From Bacillota bacterium (GTDB taxonomy: Bacteria; Bacillota; Bacilli; Bacillales_B; DSM-18226), in NCBI GenBank assembly GCA_021821235.1, contig JAKACS010000240.1, forward strand, positions 1 to 5,791: a stretch of DNA of 5,791 bases, given 5' to 3'. Position numbers and translations under genes: made by a program. Each line of letters begins with the position of its first letter. The stretch's first letter is position 1. Shown here piece after piece: positions 1-4,566 of this stretch. The notes beneath the pieces were generated by a model. It ran no database searches, was not told the DNA's origin, and saw only the letters and a list, made by a program, of their open reading frames with translations.

Positions 1-1105
1 CCTGTTGCAAATTCATTTCTTCCTGCAAAATCAGCTGGGTATTGCGGGCAATTCGCTCGGAAAAAGCGCCCAATCCAGTTAAATCATCAAATGGAGATAC
101 ATGCAGGTACTGCACCCCGCCAAGTACGGCTGCGAACGCTTCATTACCAGCACGGAGCAGGTTGACATGCGGGTCATAGACCGTTTTTGTATAGGCCGAT
201 GTTTCGGCAGCAATCTGGACGCCTTGGTGTGCAGTAGCCGCTCCAAACGTTTCGGCAATTTTACTCCAGATAACCCTTGCAGCCCGAAGCTTTGCAATTT
301 CGGTAAAAAAGCTCGCGCCGATGGAAAACTGAAAAAGAAACGTTGCTAACGCTTTTTCAAGCTCCACTTCATTATCAAGCAATGTTTGCAGATAAAATAC
401 ACCGGCTGCCGCGGTGATACCCAATTCTTGCACCGCACTTGCTCCGCCATTATGATACGGGGTAGTATTGATAAGAACGGTTTTCAGGTTGGGAAATTCA
501 TCGCTTGTTTTCCTAATAACTGCAGTCCATTTTTGAAAAAAATCAGTTGTATTTTCAGGCATGAAACCTATAAGGGAAAAAGAAGACAATGGATCGGCTG
601 CAAGGTAACCGGTTATTGTATTCCGTTCTGTTTCCTTGACCAAGTTTGCTAACACCAGAAGCAATCTTTCCTGTTCTTCTTTTGCATTAATCGCAAATGG
701 ATAGTATTGGTAAAATTCAGAAAACATCTTCGTGAGGTGCTCCGGATTTTCAGCCAGTTCTTTTGAAATTTCAACAGCGATGGCGGTTTGTCCCTTTTTA
801 AATGCTGCTTGCAGATTTTCACTTAAGCCTTCAATTGTATTCGCCGCAATTTTCTGGGCAATCTTCCATTTGTTCGTATGGTAGCCAAATGGGTAAAGCC
901 CTCGGCGAAAGTCGCCCCTTCCCGGCAAATCGACAGGCGACTTTAGATCACCCTCACAATAAAGCGGTTTCAAAACAATGCCTTCGTAAGTTGTTTTTTG
1001 CAAAGACTCAATCGGTTTTCCTTTTAAAGATTCCTCTGCTTTTTCTTTCCATTGTTCATAAGAAACTATTGGAAAAGACTGATTCCTCATATCGTTTAAC
1101 CCCAT
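1..1105 (-). CDS. mutA: Methylmalonyl-CoA mutase small (beta) subunit, N-terminal part, cut by left window edge
   Basis: Non-catalytic partner of the MutAB heterodimer, the B12-dependent cytoplasmic enzyme that interconverts (R)-methylmalonyl-CoA and succinyl-CoA. The frame is open from ATG at 1105 to the left edge, giving 368 residues with no internal stop. The family's small subunit is usually about 600 or more residues, so the C-terminal B12-fold-like domain lies outside. Visible family marks: an N-terminal segment with SYEQWKEKAEESLKGK (residues 15-30) and LKPLY (45-49), as in Bacillus MutA; the barrel motif TTPYHNGGASAVQELG (214-229); and near the edge DPHVNLLR (311-318), AAVLGGVQYLH (325-335) and RIARNTQLIL (351-360). 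The start is supported by GGGGGGAG 4 nt upstream (1110-1117); the next in-frame ATG (1090) is too far from it. mutB is expected downstream but is not visible. A related acyl-CoA mutase small subunit is the main alternative. BkdB at the other end of the window fits propionyl-CoA disposal. Confidence 0.9.
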   Translation of the reverse strand, partial: MGLNDMRNQSFPIVSYEQWKEKAEESLKGKPIESLQKTTYEGIVLKPLYCEGDLKSPVDLPGRGDFRRGLYPFGYHTNKWKIAQKIAANTIEGLSENLQAAFKKGQTAIAVEISKELAENPEHLTKMFSEFYQYYPFAINAKEEQERLLLVLANLVKETERNTITGYLAADPLSSFSLIGFMPENTTDFFQKWTAVIRKTSDEFPNLKTVLINTTPYHNGGASAVQELGITAAAGVFYLQTLLDNEVELEKALATFLFQFSIGASFFTEIAKLRAARVIWSKIAETFGAATAHQGVQIAAETSAYTKTVYDPHVNLLRAGNEAFAAVLGGVQYLHVSPFDDLTGLGAFSERIARNTQLILQEEMNLQQ

Positions 1106-1159
1106 ATTTCTCCCCCCTATTCAAACTTTTTTAAAATTCAACTATCTCCATCCAGTTTT

Positions 1160-1188
1160 ATTTTAGGACACATCTTCGTTTCGGGCAA
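1160..1188 (-). promoter_or_regulatory. Candidate sigma-A promoter for mutA
   Basis: Reading the minus strand, TTGCCC (1183-1188, 4/6 match to TTGACA) is followed after exactly 17 bp by TAAAAT (1160-1165, 5/6 match to TATAAT). It points at mutA and would give a leader of roughly 45-50 nt before the ATG at 1105. A dedicated promoter is reasonable because the upstream neighbour (1335-1829) is on the opposite strand. The call rests on consensus matching only. Confidence 0.55.
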
Positions 1189-1223
1189 TGGAAAGCGCCT
1201 ATTATATTTTCATTAAAAAGAAG

Positions 1224-1252
1224 TATACAGTTGTTAACAACTTTCATACTAT
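1224..1252 (+). promoter_or_regulatory. Candidate promoter with palindromic operator for the secreted-protein gene
   Basis: A perfect 14-bp palindrome, AGTTGTTAACAACT, lies at 1229-1242 in the AT-rich leader of the plus-strand gene starting at 1335. It sits between a weak -35-like TATACA (1224-1229) and a weak -10-like TACTAT (1247-1252), spaced 17 bp apart, which is where a repressor site would block polymerase. Both boxes match consensus at only 4/6, so the promoter is tentative. The palindrome itself is plainly visible. Confidence 0.3.
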
Positions 1253-1317
1253 TTCCATTTTTCGATATTTACTTACATTTAAACTTAATTTAAGCTTTAG
1301 TTGTAGGAAAAAAATAC

Positions 1318-1328
1318 AAAGGATGGTG
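1318..1328 (+). promoter_or_regulatory. Ribosome binding site that sets the GTG start at 1335
   Basis: AAAGGATGGTG resembles the ideal AAAGGAGGTG with one inserted T. The GGTG half ends 6 nt before GTG at 1335. This favours GTG over the in-frame ATG codons at 1188 and 1323; the latter overlaps this motif and would have no spacer. Confidence 0.6.
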
Positions 1329-1334
1329 TTTCTA

Positions 1335-1829
1335 GTGAAAAAGTTAAATTTACTAATTTCAACACTATTTTTAGGCTTACTTATTTCATTATCAACTGGT
1401 GAAGTTGCATTTGCGAAGGTAAAAACTTCTGATTCAGTTGTTTTAAAAGAAAAGCAAGGAAACTTAAAGATTACTAGTATTTATTATCCTCAACCAATTG
1501 AATATGACTTTCATGATGAAGCTATAATAAGTCCAATGTATATTCCATACACTGGAGACGAATATGAAATAGCAACAAAAACCCTGTATAAAAGTAAAAA
1601 TTGGGGAACAGTAGTTACGAATAATAGCTCGCTAAATGATAGTGTAACTCGAACAGTTTCAAGGACAAAATTTGCAAATGGAAGTACATCAGGAAATATT
1701 GTTCACTACAGTAATGGTCTGGCAACTAGTTCTGGATTTCCCCATTCCGGCCAAAAAAAATCTACTGCTTCATCAAATAAATCAGGACGATCATTAAGTT
1801 TAACAATTTCCAAATTTTCCACTCCTTAG
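1335..1829 (+). CDS. Small secreted protein of unknown function, GTG start
   Basis: No family was recognised. The 164-residue product begins with a clear Sec signal peptide: MKKLN, a hydrophobic stretch (about residues 5-20), then an A-x-A type site with likely cleavage after VAFA (residue 27). The mature part (about 137 residues) has no further membrane segment and no cysteine. It has an aromatic-rich first half (IYYPQPIEYDF, 49-59; YIPYTGDEYE, 69-78) and a Ser/Thr/Asn/Gly-rich second half (about 97-164) ending FSTP. The frame is open upstream to 1188, but GTG at 1335 is the better start: AAAGGATGGTG (1318-1328) lies 6 nt before it and translation then opens directly into the signal peptide. 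ATG at 1323 lies inside that ribosome binding site. GC content is well below the neighbours (about 25-33% in sampled lines versus about 43% in bkdB), suggesting separate acquisition. Its 3' end faces the kinase gene with a 13-bp gap. Confidence 0.7.
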   Translation: MKKLNLLISTLFLGLLISLSTGEVAFAKVKTSDSVVLKEKQGNLKITSIYYPQPIEYDFHDEAIISPMYIPYTGDEYEIATKTLYKSKNWGTVVTNNSSLNDSVTRTVSRTKFANGSTSGNIVHYSNGLATSSGFPHSGQKKSTASSNKSGRSLSLTISKFSTP

Positions 1830-1842
1830 CCTTTTTGGCTTA

Positions 1843-2436
1843 CTATGTCCCATCAACAATAAAGTTCACCCGTTGATCAGGCTGCTGCTTTTTTACATAA
1901 AGTTCCTCCGAAACCATCCAATTCCCTTCCCATATGCTTCTTGCCCCTTCTCCATCCCGTGCAAGTCCACGAGCTAGACGGGTTTCCCTTGGAGTATTCA
2001 CCCAGATGGTCAAATCATAGAAGCCAAAAAGTTCCTTACGGGTCGAATAAACTCCTTCAATCACCACAATGCCGGTTGCAGGAACAGTATGCCACTCGGC
2101 CATTTTATCCGTGTCCCAATCATATCGCTGATAGCTTCCGTCCTGCCATTGGGTAAGCGGTAGAAGAAGGTGATTTTTGAGCCGCTCCCAATCAAAATCT
2201 GCTCCGATCGGCTTTAAAGCAGGATCCGCCTTGATTATTTTTTCAGAAGGATGGTAAAAATCATCCATATGAACGATCGTACAATCTGTAAAATTTTTGG
2301 CCAAGTTGCGTGCCAACGTACTTTTCCCGGCACCTCCGCAGCCGTCGATGCCAATTAGCAGTAAAGCATGCTTTTTCGAACGTTGATCTACTTCTTCAGT
2401 CAAGCGGTCAAGTGAAATGGTTTTATTAGTCCTCAT
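1843..2436 (-). CDS. P-loop kinase of the uridine kinase/phosphoribulokinase-like group
   Basis: A 197-residue cytoplasmic protein probably transferring the ATP gamma-phosphate to a small hydroxyl-bearing substrate such as a nucleoside; the true substrate cannot be read from sequence. Visible marks: Walker A GCGGAGKST (residues 32-40, Lys38); HMDDFYHPS (56-64), matching the DDFY substrate-site motif of uridine kinases; DFDWERL (80-86), like the family's FDW motif; the beta strand VVIEGVYS (124-131) in the Walker B region; and an Arg-rich lid-like segment ETRLARGLARDGEGAR (151-166). The length is typical of the short stand-alone members. Its ATG overlaps the stop of the MocR gene (ATGA, 2433-2436), so the two are almost certainly co-transcribed and translationally coupled. 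Its ribosome binding site (GAGGTGA, 2443-2449) is built from the last copy of a tandem repeat. No terminator is visible after its stop. A generic AAA/P-loop annotation is the fallback. Confidence 0.85.
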   Translation of the reverse strand: MRTNKTISLDRLTEEVDQRSKKHALLLIGIDGCGGAGKSTLARNLAKNFTDCTIVHMDDFYHPSEKIIKADPALKPIGADFDWERLKNHLLLPLTQWQDGSYQRYDWDTDKMAEWHTVPATGIVVIEGVYSTRKELFGFYDLTIWVNTPRETRLARGLARDGEGARSIWEGNWMVSEELYVKKQQPDQRVNFIVDGT

Positions 2437-3956
2437 TTGGATTCACCTCTAAATGTAGAATTACCTCTAAATGTAGAATTACCTCTAAAAGACGTCGAAT
2501 TAAGGTGAAGATGCGTCGAATTCCTCTTAAACTCATCCCGTCTTTCTTTTGGATGGGTAAACCAAACTTCCTTCAACAGCCGAATCCCTTCTTCTATTTC
2601 AACTTCTGTCAATCCGCCAAAGCCTACTAAAACTTTGGGCGCAGAATTCTTCATGTCCCCAACAAAATAAATCGAATAAGGGTAAACTTTTACACCTGCC
2701 TGCTGCGCTGCTTGGATTAGCTCTTCTTCCGACATTCCATTATCAATTTCAAGGAGGATATGCAGCCCCGATTTTTCACCAATCACCTTGACTTTGTCAG
2801 CAAAATAATTTCTTATCACAGTCAGCAATACAGCATGTTTTTTTCGGTAGAGAGTTCTCATTTTATTTAAATGAGTTTGCCAATGGCCTCCCTGCATAAA
2901 GTGGATGATCGTTACCTGATGCAAACGAGAAACCGTTTGTTTGTAAATGCTGTACTCGGTTCGATATTTTTTTGCCAAAGCCGGCGGCAACACGATATAA
3001 CTGATGCGAATCGAAGGAATCAGCGATTTTGAAAAAGTGCCTAGATAAATAACTCTGCCTTCTGTGTCCAGTCCTTGCAACGAGGGGATCGGTTTCCCTT
3101 TGTATCGATACTCGCCGTCATAATCATCTTCAATGATATAGCCGTCCCTTTCCTCAGCCCATTTCAACAATTCCAGTCTTCTTGAGATTGGCATCACCAA
3201 TCCTAGCGGAAATTGATGGGATGGAGTAACATAAACAACCTTTGCATCACTTGCTTTCAAGTGGGCAATGGAAATTCCCGCTTCATCCAGGGGTATCGGC
3301 CAGATTCGAATCCCTTGATCGGTAAAAACCGATCTAATTCGATGGAAGCCGGGATTTTCGTGTGCATATGAATGTTTTTTCTCAAGAAGTAAACAAAGGA
3401 GGGTCATTAAATATTGGGTTCCCGCTCCAATGACAATCTGATCCGCCGAACAGCGAACTCCTCTTGAGGCGAAAAGATATTCAGCAATTTCTTCTCTCAA
3501 AACTGGCTCTCCCTGAGGATGACCCAGATTAAAATTCATATTCTGATCTGCATTCAAGGACTGAATGGTTAGCTTTTTCCAAACCGAGTAAGGGAAATGT
3601 TCTAGATCTATCTTTCCAGAGTTGAAATCAATTTTGATTGGAAAAATTTCCTGAGCGTTTTGTTCTGCAGCCTTAGCCGAAATGAAAGACTTTGTGAACA
3701 GCTCTTCCTCAAGTTCAGCAATATAAAGCCCTTTCCGTTGAACACTTACTATATACCCCTCGGCACTCAGCTGATCATAGGCTGCTTGAATCGTGTTTAC
3801 ACTTACCCTCAGGTGCTTCGCCAATTTTCGTTTAGAAGGCAGCTTTTCTCCAGCCGAAATATTTCCTGTATCAATTTCTTTTTTAAAAAAAAGAAAAAGT
3901 TGCTGATATAGTGGTATATTACTATCTGACTCTAAAGCTGGTGTAAATTCATTCAT
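2433..3956 (-). CDS. MocR/GabR-type regulator: GntR helix-turn-helix fused to PLP aminotransferase-like domain
   Basis: A cytoplasmic DNA-binding regulator whose C-terminal domain binds pyridoxal phosphate. In this family it senses PLP or an amino compound rather than acting as an aminotransferase. Order: GntR winged helix (about residues 13-80, with KLPSKRKLAKHLRVSVNTI at 38-56 and QAAYDQLSAEGYI at 57-69); linker (about 81-105); class I aminotransferase fold (about 110-465) with NFNLGHPQGEPVLREEIAEY (141-160), TPSHQFPLG (244-252), EDDYDGEY (276-283) and the PLP lysine in GTFSKSLIPSIR (Lys310). After that motif the usual Arg-x-Gly-Tyr reads RISY (317-320), a Ser for Gly. The 507-residue length exceeds the usual 460-480. 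The excess is a C-terminal tail (about 478-507) with four NST triplets from a tandem repeat. The start is supported by GTGAGG 8 nt upstream. It is divergent from a GNAT gene, an arrangement recalling, from memory, B. subtilis YhdI-YhdJ; orthology is not proven. Confidence 0.92.
   Translation of the reverse strand: MNEFTPALESDSNIPLYQQLFLFFKKEIDTGNISAGEKLPSKRKLAKHLRVSVNTIQAAYDQLSAEGYIVSVQRKGLYIAELEEELFTKSFISAKAAEQNAQEIFPIKIDFNSGKIDLEHFPYSVWKKLTIQSLNADQNMNFNLGHPQGEPVLREEIAEYLFASRGVRCSADQIVIGAGTQYLMTLLCLLLEKKHSYAHENPGFHRIRSVFTDQGIRIWPIPLDEAGISIAHLKASDAKVVYVTPSHQFPLGLVMPISRRLELLKWAEERDGYIIEDDYDGEYRYKGKPIPSLQGLDTEGRVIYLGTFSKSLIPSIRISYIVLPPALAKKYRTEYSIYKQTVSRLHQVTIIHFMQGGHWQTHLNKMRTLYRKKHAVLLTVIRNYFADKVKVIGEKSGLHILLEIDNGMSEEELIQAAQQAGVKVYPYSIYFVGDMKNSAPKVLVGFGGLTEVEIEEGIRLLKEVWFTHPKERRDEFKRNSTHLHLNSTSFRGNSTFRGNSTFRGESK
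2443..2490 (-). repeat. 18-bp tandem repeat at the 3' end of the MocR gene
   Basis: On the minus strand the unit TTTAGAGGTAATTCTACA is present with period 18: AGAGGT recurs at 2445-2450, 2463-2468 and 2481-2486, and the two intervening units are nearly identical. It encodes F-R-G-N-S-T. Two older, diverged copies lie upstream in the gene (AATTCGACG blocks, 21 bp apart), coding two more N-S-T triplets. The copy nearest the kinase departs to AGAGGTGAATCC, giving GAGGTGA 6 nt before the kinase ATG, so it also acts as that gene's ribosome binding site. Confidence 0.85.
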
Positions 3957-3970
3957 TCTCTAATCCTCAC

Positions 3971-3982
3971 TGGTACTATAAA
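3971..3982 (+). promoter_or_regulatory. Candidate -10 region for the GNAT gene
   Basis: TGGTACTATAAA on the plus strand offers an extended -10 (TGGTACTAT) or the overlapping TATAAA. No good -35 is visible upstream. A start near 3987-3990 would give a leader of about 60 nt before ATG 4050. It shares its TGGTA with the operator half-site. It is weaker than the minus-strand element. Confidence 0.35.
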
Positions 3983-4005
3983 TTTATTTCAATCTGATCC
4001 TTTTG

Positions 4006-4014
4006 ATTATACCA
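4006..4014 (-). promoter_or_regulatory. Extended -10 promoter element for the MocR-kinase operon
   Basis: On the minus strand TGGTATAAT is a perfect extended -10 (TGnTATAAT). The -35 position 17 bp upstream is poor (TTCTTT), which extended -10 promoters tolerate. Transcription would begin near 3999, leaving a leader of about 43 nt before the MocR ATG at 3956. The TGG is part of the CTGGTA half-site, so occupancy of that site would compete with polymerase. Confidence 0.55.
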
Positions 4015-4032
4015 GAGTATGTTTAAATAAAG

Positions 4033-4041
4033 AAAAGGAGG
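4033..4041 (+). promoter_or_regulatory. Strong ribosome binding site of the GNAT gene
   Basis: AAAAGGAGG ends 8 nt before the ATG at 4050. A nearer ATG at 4045 is followed at once by AAA TGA and cannot be the real start, so the site fixes 4050 as the initiation codon. Confidence 0.85.
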
Positions 4042-4049
4042 AAAATGAA

Positions 4050-4481
4050 ATGACAGTTACAATTAAAGTATTACATCATCCAGAAGAATGGAAAGAAGCC
4101 TTTCCGGTAATGAAGCAATTGCGGACTCATTTGAATGAGGAAGAATTTTTAACGATGGTGGAAAAGGCAACAAGCTTAGAAGGTTACAAAATAGCCGCCT
4201 TATATACTGAGAACGAGGTTGTTGCCGTCACGGGTTTTATGCCGATGATTACACTATACAATGGTGAGTTCATCTGGGTTTGTGATTTGGTAACAGATGT
4301 ACAACACCGTTCATACGGGTACGGAAAGGCGCTTCTTTCTTTTGTCGAAAATTGGGCAAAGGAAAACGGTTATGGCATTGTCTCACTTTCATCCGGCCTG
4401 CAGCGGCTGGATGCCCACCGCTTTTATGAAGAAAAAATGGCGTATGATATAGTAAGCTATGTATTTTTAAAAAGAATGTAG
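4050..4481 (+). CDS. GNAT-family N-acetyltransferase
   Basis: A 143-residue cytoplasmic protein expected to transfer acetyl from acetyl-CoA to an amine; the acceptor is unknown. The whole chain is one GNAT fold. The segment EVVAVTGFMPMITLYNGEFI (56-75) forms central strands. Motif A is WVCDLVTDVQHRSYGYGKAL (76-94), with the pyrophosphate-binding R-x-x-G-x-G as Arg87-Gly90-Gly92. The C-terminal HRFYEEKMAY (123-132) carries the usual Tyr (Tyr126) near the thiolate. No signal peptide or membrane segment is present. It is divergent from the MocR regulator across 93 bp holding a shared inverted repeat, so it is the obvious target of that regulator. The pair recalls B. subtilis YhdJ-YhdI (from memory). 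A bidirectional hairpin terminator follows 38 nt after its stop. The family assignment is firm and the substrate is open. Confidence 0.88.
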   Translation: MTVTIKVLHHPEEWKEAFPVMKQLRTHLNEEEFLTMVEKATSLEGYKIAALYTENEVVAVTGFMPMITLYNGEFIWVCDLVTDVQHRSYGYGKALLSFVENWAKENGYGIVSLSSGLQRLDAHRFYEEKMAYDIVSYVFLKRM

Positions 4482-4519
4482 GTTTCAAAAAGACCTCGAC
4501 ATGTTTTCAATAGTACTGT

Positions 4520-4566
4520 AAAAAAATACCCGCAGCCAGCAACACTGGTAAGCGGGGTGTTTTTTT
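4520..4566. terminator. Bidirectional rho-independent terminator between GNAT gene and bkdB
   Basis: The stem pairs CCCGC (4529-4533) with GCGGG (4552-4556), then, after a small internal bulge, CCAG (4536-4539) with CTGG (4545-4548) around loop CAACA. An A run (4520-4526) precedes it and a T run (4560-4566) follows, so both strands read a GC stem followed by U-rich RNA. It lies between two converging genes and would end the GNAT transcript and the bkd operon. On the bkdB side the hairpin begins only about 8 nt beyond the stop codon. Confidence 0.85.

Larger units (their letters stand above)
3970..4015. promoter_or_regulatory. Candidate MocR operator: inverted CTGGTA pair between divergent genes
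   Basis: CTGGTA at 3970-3975 is mirrored by TACCAG at 4010-4015. The copies are 40 bp apart centre to centre, close to four helical turns, and each is followed within a few bases by ATAA in its own direction. MocR-family dimers are known to bind paired half-sites in the intergenic region of divergent genes, so this is a natural site for the regulator at 2433-3956 to control itself and the acetyltransferase. Binding is inferred. The left half-site is only 3 bp beyond the MocR ribosome binding site. Confidence 0.5.

Noticed and set aside
802..1134. Open plus-strand frames under mutA (including 101-349, 386-652 and 802-1134)
   Set aside because: They lie antisense to a continuous MutA frame with family motifs, lack convincing ribosome binding sites and have no recognisable domains.
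1189..1204. CcpA-type cre site near TGGAAAGCGCC upstream of mutA
   Set aside because: There is an extra base relative to the TGNAAGCG core and the right half does not match, so it does not fit the consensus.
1188..1334. N-terminal extension of the secreted protein from ATG 1188
   Set aside because: It would bury the signal peptide about 50 residues inside the protein and has no ribosome binding site; the region overlaps the mutA promoter.
1335..1829. Secreted protein as a lactococcin 972-type bacteriocin
   Set aside because: There is a loose likeness in a small exported Ser/Thr/Gly-rich protein, but the family's tryptophan/tyrosine pattern at the C-terminus and the neighbouring immunity/ABC transporter genes are absent.
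1828..1840. Hairpin AGCC-TTTTT-GGCT between the converging secreted-protein and kinase genes
   Set aside because: A 4-bp stem with no following T tract on either strand is too weak to call a terminator.
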